This document shows positions 1 to 8,304 of a stretch of DNA of 16,016 nt, piece after piece; positions within the stretch are counted from its first letter, which is position 1, and every line of letters begins with the position of its first letter. The notes under the pieces were generated by a model. The model ran no database searches. It was not told the origin of the DNA and saw only the letters and a program-made list of their open reading frames with translations. A program made the position numbers and the translations under genes. The stretch comes from an uncultured Bacteroidales bacterium (lineage in GTDB: Bacteria > Bacteroidota > Bacteroidia > Bacteroidales > ML635J-15): assembly GCA_905233405.1 (NCBI GenBank), contig CAJOEG010000007.1:21459-37474 (forward strand), written 5' to 3'.

Positions 1-1407
1 TGTTGAGATAGTCGGTGCGTAAGTTGATGGACGACCAATTCCTAATTCTTCCATCTTCTTCACAAGGCTTGCCTCGGTGTATCTTGAAGGAGGCTGGTCG
101 AATTTCTCGATAGCTTCAATTTTGCTTGTTTCTGCTTTTGCACCTATTAATATATTAGGGAGAGTTGCGGTTGCTTCTTCAGTGTTGTCGTCATCGGTAG
201 ATTCGATGTAAAGCTTCAGGAAACCGTCGAAGATTATTGTTTCTCCAGTTGCAATGAATGTATAATCCTCTGATTTGTCGCCTATTGTGACGATGGTCTT
301 TTCGATTTTAGCATCGGCCATCTGGGAAGCGATTGCTCTCTTGCGGATAAGGTCGTAGAGCCGCTGCTCCTGCTTGGTTGCCTCTATTGTCTCATTGTCA
401 ACGAATGTCGGTCTTATTGCTTCGTGGGCTTCTTGTGCTCCCTTAACCCTTGTCTGATATTTCCTTACGTGAAGGTATTCGTCTCCGTAGTTTTTGGTAA
501 TATTAGCCTTTATTGTGTTGATTGCTAGACTTGACAGGTTCAGTGAGTCGGTTCTCATATAGGTTATGAAACCGTTTTCGTACAGGTTTTGTGCGTACCT
601 CATTGTCTGCGAAACTGAGTATCCCAGTTTGCGTCCTGCTTCCTGCTGTAATGTCGAGGTTGTGAATGGCGGAGCTGGCGACTTCTTGCCAGGTTTCTTT
701 GTTATGTCCTTAACGCTGAATTCTTTGTCCTTGCAAGATTCAACGAACTTCTTTGCTTCCTCGTAGGTCTTGAACTTTTTGCTGAGTTCTGCCTTTACCT
801 GATTGCCTTCGATGCTGAAAACACCAAATACCTTGTATTCAGACTTGGAGTTGAATTCGGTGATTTCCCTTTCGCGTTCGACGATTAGCTTTACTGCAAC
901 CGACTGTACACGACCAGCCGAAAGTGCTGGTTTTATTTTCTTCCATAGCAGTGGCGACAATTTGAAACCTACAAGTCTGTCGAGTACTCTACGTGCCTGC
1001 TGGGCATTTACTAAATTGATGTCGATGTCACGTGGATTGGCGATTGCATTTGTTATTGCTTCCTTTGTAATTTCGTGGAAGACAATGCGTTTTGTATTAC
1101 TTTTTTTGAGTTTCAGTACTTCGCTGAGGTGCCACGATATGGCTTCTCCCTCGCGGTCTTCATCGGAAGCCAGCCAGACGACCTTCACTTTTCCTGCGGC
1201 TTCTTTCAAGTCTGCGACAACTTTTTTCTTGTCGTCGGGAATCTCGTAGTCGGGTGTGAAACCGTTGTCAATGTCGATTCCCAAGTTTTTCTTTTCAATG
1301 TCCCTAATATGTCCGTAACTGGATTTTACGATGAAATCATCACCGAGGAACTTCTTTATAGTCTTTGCTTTAGCTGGTGACTCTACGATTACCAAGTTGT
1401 TCTCCAT
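1..1407 (-). CDS. topA: DNA topoisomerase I (type IA), N-terminal 469 residues, cut by the window edge
   Basis: Type IA topoisomerase, which relaxes negatively supercoiled DNA by breaking and rejoining one strand through a 5'-phosphotyrosine link. Reading from the ATG at 1407-1405, the protein opens with MENNLVIVESPAKAKTIKKF, the Toprim start with conserved Glu9. The Toprim acidic motif SDEDREGE lies at residues 81-88. The strand-passage domain follows, with RRVLDRLVGFKLSPLLW and SAGRVQSVAVKL, then the active-site motif GFITYMRTDS with the catalytic tyrosine at residue 283 (codon 561-559). The last residues visible are GIGRPSTYAPTIST, a conserved stretch well inside the catalytic core. The C-terminal part, including any zinc-finger or repeat tail, lies beyond position 1. 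No frameshift or stop is seen in the visible part. The gene is divergent from the penicillin-binding protein gene. Family membership is close to certain; the full length cannot be judged. Confidence 0.96.
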   Translation of the reverse strand, partial: MENNLVIVESPAKAKTIKKFLGDDFIVKSSYGHIRDIEKKNLGIDIDNGFTPDYEIPDDKKKVVADLKEAAGKVKVVWLASDEDREGEAISWHLSEVLKLKKSNTKRIVFHEITKEAITNAIANPRDIDINLVNAQQARRVLDRLVGFKLSPLLWKKIKPALSAGRVQSVAVKLIVEREREITEFNSKSEYKVFGVFSIEGNQVKAELSKKFKTYEEAKKFVESCKDKEFSVKDITKKPGKKSPAPPFTTSTLQQEAGRKLGYSVSQTMRYAQNLYENGFITYMRTDSLNLSSLAINTIKANITKNYGDEYLHVRKYQTRVKGAQEAHEAIRPTFVDNETIEATKQEQRLYDLIRKRAIASQMADAKIEKTIVTIGDKSEDYTFIATGETIIFDGFLKLYIESTDDDNTEEATATLPNILIGAKAETSKIEAIEKFDQPPSRYTEASLVKKMEELGIGRPSTYAPTIST

Positions 1408-1427
1408 ACGACTTCAAAATTTGGGTG

Positions 1428-1435
1428 CAAAAGTA
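1428..1435 (-). promoter_or_regulatory. Possible Bacteroidota -7 box for topA
   Basis: On the minus strand this reads TACTTTTG, a match to the Bacteroidota sigma-ABfr -7 consensus TAnnTTTG. It lies 20 bp before the topA start codon in a 70-bp AT-rich divergent spacer. No convincing -33 TTTG is seen at the usual distance, so this is a plausible promoter element only. Confidence 0.35.
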
Positions 1436-1477
1436 AGAATTTTTTTTATAATTTTACGGCTTAAAAATTTTTGCAAT

Positions 1478-3823
1478 ATGGCTGAAGGGAAAAAGGAAAA
1501 AGTTTCATATACGAAAAAGACTAAAGTTCGGATTTTCATTGTCTTATGGATTTTGAGTCTTTTGCTTCTGATTGGTTTTGTTGTTTATTTTGCATTGTTG
1601 TCGCACGGTGTTTTGGGTTATATGCCGACATTTGAGGAGTTGGAAAACCCAAAGGAAAACCTTGCAACCCGTATATATTCGAGCGACGGACAGCTTTTAG
1701 GAACATATTTCCGAGAAAACCGTTCTCACGTTCGTTATGATTCCATTTCTCCGAATGTAATTGACGCACTGATTGCCACCGAAGATGTACGTTTTTATGA
1801 GCATTGCGGAATCGACTTTAAGTCGTTGCCTCGTGTATTCAAGGGAATCGTTACCGGCAACAGTGCCAAGGGCGGTGGAAGTACGATTTCGCAGCAACTT
1901 GCAAAAATGCTTTTCCCGAGGCAGAAGATGAGTAAACTGGAATTTATTAACAGAAAGTTCCAGGAATGGGTGATTGCAACCAAGTTGGAAAGCCAGTACA
2001 CCAAGGAGGAAATAATAACGATGTACCTCAACAAGTTCGACTTCCTTAATCTTGCGGTAGGTATAGAATCGGCATCAAGGATATATTTTGATACAATTCC
2101 ATATGGTTTGACCAAGACACAGGCCGCAATGCTTGTGGGTATGGCGCAGAATCCGTCGATGTACAATCCTATAAGGTTTCCCGACAAGGCTTTGGCTCGA
2201 AGGAATACGGTGCTCGGTCAGATGTTGAAGTATGGCAAGATAACTAAGACGGAACACGATTCACTGGTAAACGAGCCGCTTGGCATTAAGTTCCGTCGTG
2301 CCGACCATAACTTGGGTTATGCAACCTATTTCAGAGAGTTCTTGAGATTGTGGCTGAGTGCAAAGAAGCCTATACGCGAAAACTATGTTGATGAGCGTGA
2401 GTTTATCGAGGATTCTATCAATTGGTCAATTGACCCGTCGTACGGTTGGTGCAACAAGAACAAGAAGCCGGATGGTACACCTTACGATATTTATTCAGAT
2501 GGTCTGCAGTTGTACACCACAATCGACAGCCGTATGCAGAAGTATGCAGAGGAGGCAGTTGCCGAACACGTCGGGACATATCTTCAGCCTGCGTTTTCAA
2601 AGAGTATGAGTAGCAACAAGAATGCGCCATATTATTCTTCAATTGGAGCATCGAAGAAAGAGGAGTGCATCAATAGTGCTATGCGCAGGACGGAGAGGTG
2701 GCGCGTAATGAAGAAGGCTGGCTTCAGCGAGGACGAGATAAGGGCTTCGTTCTATGAGAAGGATACAATGTCGGTATTTTCGTGGGACGGAGATATTGAT
2801 ACGATTATGACGCCTATGGATTCGATGTTGTACTACAAGGGATTCCTGCAGGCTGGCTTTATTTCGATGGAGCCGCAGACTGGACACGTCAAGGCATACG
2901 TAGGCGGTATCAACTATATGCACTTCAAGTATGACAATGCAACCAAGTCGCGCCGTCAGGTTGGCTCAACGTTTAAGCCGTTCATCTACTGTCTGCTGAT
3001 GCAGAATGGATATTCGCCATGCACTAAGGTTCCGAATGTAGAGCAAACATTCAAACTGCCTACTGGTCAGTATTATACGCCTAGATATTCGAAGTCGAAG
3101 CTGGACGGACAGACTATCACGTTGAAGCAGGGACTTGCTGGTTCGCTCAACCAGATTTCGGCTTGGGCACTGAAGCAGACTACGCCCGAAGCGGTTGTGG
3201 CTCTTGCAAACAAGATGGGCGTACATAGCCAGATTGACCCGTTCCCATCAATATGCGTGGGTATTCCGCAGGTTCTGCTTTGCGAGATGGTTGGCGCATA
3301 TTGTACTTATCCAAACAAGGGCATCTATACCAGACCGATATATATAACGCGTATAGAGGACAAGGACGGCAACGAACTAGCATCTTTCATTCCGATACAG
3401 ACCGAAGCCATCAGCGAGGAGACGGCAGCACTTATGATAGAGCTGTTGCGTGGTGTAGTTGACATGGGAACCGGTTCGAGGTTGCGCTTCAAGTACAATC
3501 TTACTGGCGAAATAGGAGGTAAGACAGGAACAACCAACAACAATTCCGATGCTTGGTTTATGGGTGTAACACCTCACTTGGTAAACGGTGCTTGGGTTGG
3601 TGGCGAGGAGCCGACAATCCGTTTCAGTTCGATGGAATTTGGTCAGGGTGCTTCGGCAGCATTGCCTATATGGGCTTTGTATATGAAGAAGGTTTATGCC
3701 GACTGGAGGCTCAACAAGAAATATAGTCCCGACGACAAGTTCCCGATGCCAGCTGGAATCAAGGATTTGATTGACTGTCACGAATATGGGCAGGCTGGCG
3801 ACCTTGATTTTGATGAGAACTAA
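1478..3823 (+). CDS. Class A penicillin-binding protein (PBP1A-type, glycosyltransferase 51 plus transpeptidase)
   Basis: A bifunctional peptidoglycan synthase that polymerises lipid II into glycan strands and cross-links the stem peptides, anchored in the inner membrane. From the ATG at 1478 it has 781 residues: a basic cytoplasmic start, one membrane segment (about residues 22-44), a GT51 domain and a transpeptidase domain. GT51 motifs visible are ATEDVRFYEH with catalytic Glu102, and GGGSTISQQLAKMLF. Transpeptidase motifs are STFK with nucleophile Ser497, SLN at 556-558, and KTGT from Lys682. The reading frame is open upstream to 1331, but that extension overlaps topA, and residues just after 1478 (MAEGKKEKVSYTKK) form a normal start for the family, so 1478 is preferred. 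All key residues are present and the gene looks intact. It could be named mrcA or pbpC-like; the exact paralogue cannot be decided from sequence alone. Confidence 0.95.
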   Translation: MAEGKKEKVSYTKKTKVRIFIVLWILSLLLLIGFVVYFALLSHGVLGYMPTFEELENPKENLATRIYSSDGQLLGTYFRENRSHVRYDSISPNVIDALIATEDVRFYEHCGIDFKSLPRVFKGIVTGNSAKGGGSTISQQLAKMLFPRQKMSKLEFINRKFQEWVIATKLESQYTKEEIITMYLNKFDFLNLAVGIESASRIYFDTIPYGLTKTQAAMLVGMAQNPSMYNPIRFPDKALARRNTVLGQMLKYGKITKTEHDSLVNEPLGIKFRRADHNLGYATYFREFLRLWLSAKKPIRENYVDEREFIEDSINWSIDPSYGWCNKNKKPDGTPYDIYSDGLQLYTTIDSRMQKYAEEAVAEHVGTYLQPAFSKSMSSNKNAPYYSSIGASKKEECINSAMRRTERWRVMKKAGFSEDEIRASFYEKDTMSVFSWDGDIDTIMTPMDSMLYYKGFLQAGFISMEPQTGHVKAYVGGINYMHFKYDNATKSRRQVGSTFKPFIYCLLMQNGYSPCTKVPNVEQTFKLPTGQYYTPRYSKSKLDGQTITLKQGLAGSLNQISAWALKQTTPEAVVALANKMGVHSQIDPFPSICVGIPQVLLCEMVGAYCTYPNKGIYTRPIYITRIEDKDGNELASFIPIQTEAISEETAALMIELLRGVVDMGTGSRLRFKYNLTGEIGGKTGTTNNNSDAWFMGVTPHLVNGAWVGGEEPTIRFSSMEFGQGASAALPIWALYMKKVYADWRLNKKYSPDDKFPMPAGIKDLIDCHEYGQAGDLDFDEN

Positions 3824-4115
3824 GGGGGCTAAAGACGTTTAACTTCGTTGAGGGCTGCGCCGTTCTATGCCTGCTGCGTTTAACGCTGGCGCTGTTTGAA
3901 TGGCTGCGCCGTTTAACGCTGACGCTGTTTTTAAGTTTCTATGGGCTAACGCCCGTTTGAATGGCTACGCCGTTTCTGAGACGCAATGAATTGCACCTGT
4001 ACAAACGGCTGTGAGCCTTTCAGCCTTTTAGCCTTCAAGCCCTTTAGGTTTGAGGTAGTTTGAATGGTTGGCGGTTGCTGAGCTTGTCGAAGTACGCCGT
4101 TTCTATGTTTCTGTC
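3824..4115. repeat. Repeat-rich 292-bp spacer between convergent genes
   Basis: No gene is supported here. The spacer holds degenerate copies of a GC-richer unit resembling GGCTGCGCCGTTTAACGCTG: clear copies start near 3853 and 3902, and a shortened one is near 3963 (GGCTACGCCGTTTCTGAG). A small hairpin GGGCTAACGCCC is at 3943-3954. A decayed copy of the palindrome seen at 15366-15392 is at 3978-4004. A run of AGCCTTT-like repeats lies at about 4014-4045, and GCTGAGCTTGTCGAAG is at 4078-4093. The base composition differs from the AT-rich spacers elsewhere in the window. No strong terminator with a T tract was found for either convergent gene. Confidence 0.6.
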
Positions 4116-5975
4116 TTATTTGCAGGAGGTAGCCTTGTTTTTCAGCATATTGAAAGAATGTTGAATCATTGAAAATGCATAGTTACGCATGCTGTCGGCT
4201 TTGTTTGCTTCCTCGGTTATGTAGTTGCATGTATCTTGTCTGTTGTAAAGGTATAGCCCTTCGTGTCCATCGCTAATCCTATGGATTAGAACGTCGCAAC
4301 TAAAGAAGGCATATTTTCTCTTTTTGCGTTGGAGGTCTATACCAAGGTTGTTGCTTTGTACATCGGAGAATAGCATTCCGAGAACAGTAGGACCCAAGTC
4401 GATTTGCAAGGCAAACTGCTCGTTTTCCTGTGGTTCTATTTGCGACGGAGCATAAAATATTAACGGAATGTGGTGGTATTGTAGCGACATTTCATATATA
4501 GAACTTCCTGAGGCTCCGTGGTCGGCAACGAATATGAATAAAGTGTTGTCAAACCACTTGCAACCTTTTGCTTCGCTTACAAATTTTCCAATCGACCAGT
4601 CGGCATATTCAATCATCTTCCTGCTCATCTCCGAAGATTTCGGCACAAACGGGATGTCGTCGGGAAGGACGTAGGGGTTGTGGTCGCTGGCAGTCATCAG
4701 GCAGACGAAAAACGGTTTTCCATTGTCGATTGAGTTCAGTTCCTGTATGGCTTTTTCGAACATAACTGTTCACGGGTATGATGAGAATTCGTTGGCGTAA
4801 AGGAAGCCGGCAACATTGTCGAACTGGTCGTCGTGAGTGGTGAAATACATTGTGCTGTAGCCATGGCTCCTTAACTGTTGAGGTAGTCCGCACATATTTG
4901 GGATTACCGTCTTTTTCATGCTATGCTGGTTCAGTATTGCAGGATGGGAGAAAAGTGTGGAATATATCCCGTTGTATGTGTGTATGCCTGCGCTGTAGGC
5001 TTTTTCGTAACAGAGCGAGTTGTCAATAATGCTGTCGAGGTTTGGGGTAAGGCTTTGCCCTTCGCCGAAATGCCCTACCTTGTGGGCTGCCATCGACTCC
5101 ATTAGTACAAGTACGATGTTGGTATTAGGTTTTAGCCTTATGATATTCGGATTCTGCCAGTCGTTATTTTCAAGTTGTTCTTCAACGATTCTTTCTGCCT
5201 TGTCGCTGTCTATCAGGTTTATTTCCTTGTACTTGCTCGATTCTGCAACACTATTGATAAATGTGAATATCGGATTGAGTCCTAATTGGTTGAGAAAGGC
5301 ATTGTTTGAAAAGTATGCGGTACCTACTCGAATCGGACTTTTTATTGTTGTTCTACCGCGTGCTCCAAGAAGACACAAGCCGACAAATAGTATTCCCAGA
5401 GTTATCCTAAATGCCATTTTGCGAGAATCAAAGGTCGGGTCCTGTAGGAAATATTTGCGCATAAGCCTCATAATAAGCAAGTATGCGATGGAAATGACAA
5501 CGAAGCCTAGTAAGTAGCAGATGAATATTGGTTCTTCAACAATCATCTGGAATACAAACGAGAATGAGTCCATCCAAGCGAGTGCCGATGCATTGAGTCG
5601 TGTAAAGAAGTATTTGAAATATGGTATGTCGGCTGCACAGGCGAAGAAACATATAACGTATAATGTTGATATAAGAATGTGTATGATTTTGTAGTACACT
5701 GGTTTCCTGATGCCGGCTATCGAGCCGACTATAATGTATAAGATAGGGAAACTAAGTAGGTAGCACGATATTACAGTGTCGAATCTCAACCCCATAATGA
5801 ATGCCTTTAATAGGTTTACACCATATTCGTGGGGGTAGCCAGGGTCGTTGTAAAATACGACTAGTGTTATGATTCTGAATAGCGTAAAGAAAACAATTCC
5901 TAATCCATATACGGAAAGCAGATAGTAGTAGCCAAAGAGTGGCGATTTACAAGTTCTGTTGACATTCTTAAGCAT
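4116..5975 (-). pseudogene. LTA-synthase/sulfatase-like membrane protein gene, broken by an in-frame TGA and a probable internal deletion
   Basis: Resembles the LtaS/sulfatase family of membrane-anchored, metal-dependent phosphoglycerol or phosphoethanolamine transferases. The first part (start 5975) has 401 residues: about five membrane segments within residues 15-200, then the enzyme domain with VLMESM (metal ligand Glu293), GIHTYNGIYSTLFSHP (likely nucleophile Thr333) and THDDQFDN. It ends with NEFSSYP and a TGA at 4772-4770. The same frame resumes with TV and an ATG at 4763, continuing 215 residues with KPFFVCLMTASDHNPY, FVADHGAS (metal-binding Asp-His) and YHHIPLIFYAP. About 20 residues normally lying between the halves, a stretch with a GVxDxxF-like motif, appear missing, and the stop sits exactly there. 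Nearby genes use TGA as a normal stop, so recoding is unlikely. The break could be a real mutation or an assembly error. The 4763 ATG is unlikely to be a real independent start, because the enzyme domain would be split. Confidence 0.65.
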
Positions 5976-6004
5976 TTGTGGCTCGTTTAGTTGGAAAATG
6001 TTTG

Positions 6005-6012
6005 CAAATTTA
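6005..6012 (-). promoter_or_regulatory. Possible -7 box for the sulfatase-like gene
   Basis: On the minus strand this reads TAAATTTG, matching TAnnTTTG, 29 bp before the ATG at 5975 and within the 44-bp gap after aroA. No clear -33 element was found at the usual spacing. The sulfatase-like gene might instead be read through from aroBA. Confidence 0.33.
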
Positions 6013-6019
6013 GCAAAAA

Positions 6020-7228
6020 TCAGTTTGTGCAGGAAATTTTCTGTATCACCTCAAAAAAATCAGGATACGACTTTTCTACACATTCACAACCTTCTATTCT
6101 TATTCCGTCGGATGAAAGTCCTAATATTGCCAGCATCATTGCAATGCGGTGGTCGTTGTGTGAGTCGAGCAGGGTAGGGGTAATATTTTTCAGCGGTTGG
6201 GTTATTATGCAGTTTCCGTCGGTTTTTATGCTGGCACCGAGTTTGCCAAGTTCGGAAACTATTGCTTCGAGGCGATTGCTTTCCTTGCCGATAAGCCTGT
6301 TTGCTCCGTAAATCTTGCATTCGCCGTCGGCATTTAAGGCAAGTGCGCAAAGTGGCGGAATAAGGTCGGGAGTATCGGTTGCATCGAATTGGAAACTGCC
6401 GTTTTTTGACTTTCTGATGAAAAGGGAATTTCCTTTCCATTCGTAGTTTGCGTTGCAGATGTCAAGAACGTCCATTATGGCGCGGTCGGGTTGCTGTGAT
6501 AGTGGGTTCAGTCCCGATATGCCTATTTCCCCGTTTGTCAGGCCGGCTACGATAAGGAATGCTGCATTGCTCCAGTCGCCTTCAACATTAAATGATGCTT
6601 TGTAGTGCGTGTTTCCTTGTATGCTTATTTCCAGCGCATTGGATTTTTGTTCTGTAGTTATGTCCGCGCCAGCCTGTCTGGCAATTTCTATGGTGAGAAA
6701 AATGTATCCAGTACTTGATGGGTTTTCTACGGTGATTGTACTGTTTGCTGGCAAGGTGGATAGTGCAAGTATCATCCCAGTTATGACCTGTGAGGTGTGG
6801 CTTCCGTCGATTGTGTAGTTGCCCGGTGTGATGTGGGCTTTGCTGATATTTATGGGAAGTCCTTTTGACGAAATATTCCAGCCGAAATTTTTCTCAAAGA
6901 ATTCAAGGTCGTGCCTGATGTTCCTCTTTTGCAGGGTTCCGTGTCCGTCGAGTATGAAGCTGTCGGTGCGAAGTGCGATGATTGGAGGGAACATTCGTGC
7001 GCAAAGTGCCGATTCTCCGCAGTCGAATGTCTTGTCGTTCGGGTCGAATGACAGCAGTTTCTGTGCTATTTCGCGAGATGCAACCGCGTCGGCTGATTTT
7101 CCACAATTTGAAATGCTTATTTCAGAGTTAGGTAGCGATGCAATAGCCCAGGCCCTCTGTTCGTAGCTTTTCGACGGGCAGATTGTAATCTCGCCGTGCA
7201 GTTCCGACTTGTGTATTGTGGCAATCAT
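6020..7228 (-). CDS. aroA: 3-phosphoshikimate 1-carboxyvinyltransferase (EPSP synthase)
   Basis: Sixth shikimate-pathway step: joins phosphoenolpyruvate to shikimate-3-phosphate to give EPSP in the cytoplasm. The protein has 402 residues, slightly shorter than the E. coli enzyme (427). Seen: PSKSYEQR at 18-25 (Lys20, Ser21 and Arg25 match the E. coli Lys22-Ser23-Arg27 substrate contacts), CGESALCARMF at 70-80 (the phosphoenolpyruvate/glyphosate loop), DGSHTSQVITGMILAL, EGDWSNAAFLIVAG, TPDLIPPLCALAL with the probable catalytic Asp, DSHNDHRIAMML and EKSYPDFFEVI near the C-terminus. The loop differs from E. coli GNAGTAMRP: the Gly96, Thr97 and Pro101 positions are Ala74, Leu75 and Met79. The start codon overlaps the aroB stop by 4 bp (ATGA), so translational coupling is likely. 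The gene looks intact, and the identification is firm despite the divergent loop. Confidence 0.93.
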   Translation of the reverse strand: MIATIHKSELHGEITICPSKSYEQRAWAIASLPNSEISISNCGKSADAVASREIAQKLLSFDPNDKTFDCGESALCARMFPPIIALRTDSFILDGHGTLQKRNIRHDLEFFEKNFGWNISSKGLPINISKAHITPGNYTIDGSHTSQVITGMILALSTLPANSTITVENPSSTGYIFLTIEIARQAGADITTEQKSNALEISIQGNTHYKASFNVEGDWSNAAFLIVAGLTNGEIGISGLNPLSQQPDRAIMDVLDICNANYEWKGNSLFIRKSKNGSFQFDATDTPDLIPPLCALALNADGECKIYGANRLIGKESNRLEAIVSELGKLGASIKTDGNCIITQPLKNITPTLLDSHNDHRIAMMLAILGLSSDGIRIEGCECVEKSYPDFFEVIQKISCTN

Positions 7229-8241
7229 CTGGCAAGGTCTATGATTTGTTGGACAGGCATTTTTCGGATTTGCGGTTTGCCGATGTCTTCCAATAGGACA
7301 AAGCGGATATTGGAATCCTCCTTTTTCTTGTCGTTTGAAAGCAGGCGAATATGGTTTTCTCCGAGTTTGTATGATATGTCGTAGCCGAAAGATGTCAGCA
7401 GCTGCTTTATTTGTTGAGCCTTGTCGGTCGCTAGGATTCCAAGTTTTACGGAAATGTCTGTCGCAGCGTTCATTCCTTTTACAACTGCTAGTCCGTGCGG
7501 AATGTCCTCAAGCAGTTCGATGCTGTGTCCGATAGTATGTCCGAAGTTCAGTATGTGCCTTATTGACTTGTCGTCGGGGTCTTCTTCGACGATTTTTATT
7601 TTGGTAAGAACCGATTCGCTGACAAGTTTCTGGATTGTTTCGCTGTTGCGGTTGAGGATGTTGTCTGGATTGGTTTCCAGTATGTTGAGAATATTTGAGT
7701 TTCCAATCAGTGCGTATTTTATGATTTCGCCGAGTCCGCTCAAGTATTGTTTTTCGGGAAGTGTGTGCAGAAACTTGCTGTCGGCTATTATGAAGTCGGG
7801 GTTGTCGAAGCTGCCGATGAAATTCTTGTTTTCGTTGAAGTTCACTCCGTTTTTTCCACCTATTGAGGCATCGGTCATTGCCAGCAGGGTAGTGGGTACA
7901 AGTCCGAAACGGACACCGCGCATATATATGTGGGAAACGAATCCTGTAATGTCGCAGACAATTCCACCGCCTATACCTATAATATATGAGTTGCGGTCGA
8001 TGCCGAGTTCAAGCAGTTCGGCTATTATTTTTTCTATCGTTGCAAGGTTCTTGTGGGGTTCGGTATCGTCGATGACGATTGTTTTTCCCCATTGTAATAT
8101 TTCGGGGTATGTATTGATTATGTTTTGGGAACTTATTATTGCAGTTTTTCTTTCGTGAAAAATTTCAGAAACAGGGCTGTCGTCAATAGAAAAGAATATT
8201 GAAGTCTTGGAATGTTTCTCCGTTGAATAAGTTAGTTGCAT
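7225..8241 (-). CDS. aroB: 3-dehydroquinate synthase
   Basis: Second shikimate-pathway step: converts DAHP to 3-dehydroquinate with NAD and a divalent metal, usually zinc, in the cytoplasm. The protein has 338 residues, near the family length of about 350. Motifs in order: IGIGGGIVCDITGFVSHIYM (NAD-binding glycine run and Asp), PTTLLAMTDASIGGKNGVN (substrate/NAD contacts with Asp and Lys), GLGEIIKYALI (metal-ligand Glu) and LNFGHTIGHSIE (metal-ligand His region), then a DIPHGLAVVKGM segment with the second His. It precedes aroA with a 4-bp overlap in the same transcript. Upstream is the terminator of the OmpA-family gene, whose T tract ends only 8 nt before this ATG. No clear TAnnTTTG promoter was found in the 63-bp gap. 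Confidence 0.96.
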   Translation of the reverse strand: MQLTYSTEKHSKTSIFFSIDDSPVSEIFHERKTAIISSQNIINTYPEILQWGKTIVIDDTEPHKNLATIEKIIAELLELGIDRNSYIIGIGGGIVCDITGFVSHIYMRGVRFGLVPTTLLAMTDASIGGKNGVNFNENKNFIGSFDNPDFIIADSKFLHTLPEKQYLSGLGEIIKYALIGNSNILNILETNPDNILNRNSETIQKLVSESVLTKIKIVEEDPDDKSIRHILNFGHTIGHSIELLEDIPHGLAVVKGMNAATDISVKLGILATDKAQQIKQLLTSFGYDISYKLGENHIRLLSNDKKKEDSNIRFVLLEDIGKPQIRKMPVQQIIDLAR

Positions 8242-8249
8242 AATTTGTC

Positions 8250-8285
8250 AAAAAAAATCCCATAGTCCACGGAATGGACTACGGG
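8250..8285 (-). terminator. Rho-independent terminator after the OmpA-family gene
   Basis: Read on the minus strand, CCCGTAGTCCA and TGGACTATGGG pair as an 11-bp stem (one G-U pair) around a 5-nt loop TTCCG, followed by A and eight T. The hairpin begins about 20 nt after the stop of the OmpA-family gene. Its T tract lies 8 nt before the aroB ATG, so it also forms part of the aroB leader. Confidence 0.8.
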
Positions 8286-8304
8286 ACGGTATGAAAAATG
8301 TAGT

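Noticed and set aside
1331..1477. Upstream extension of the penicillin-binding protein frame with its own ATG
   Set aside because: It overlaps the start of topA on the other strand and adds an unlikely sequence before a normal family N-terminus at 1478.
3824..4115. CRISPR array
   Set aside because: The repeats are degenerate, unevenly spaced and without unique spacers of constant length, and no cas gene is present.
4770..4772. TGA read as selenocysteine or tryptophan in the sulfatase-like gene
   Set aside because: aroA and aroB end with ordinary TGA stops, there is no visible selenocysteine insertion hairpin reason for it, and the site also lacks about 20 family residues, which points to damage rather than recoding.
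7421..8158. 245-residue open frame on the plus strand
   Set aside because: It lies wholly antisense to aroB, which has all its catalytic motifs. The Ser/Pro/Ile-rich translation looks like a shadow.
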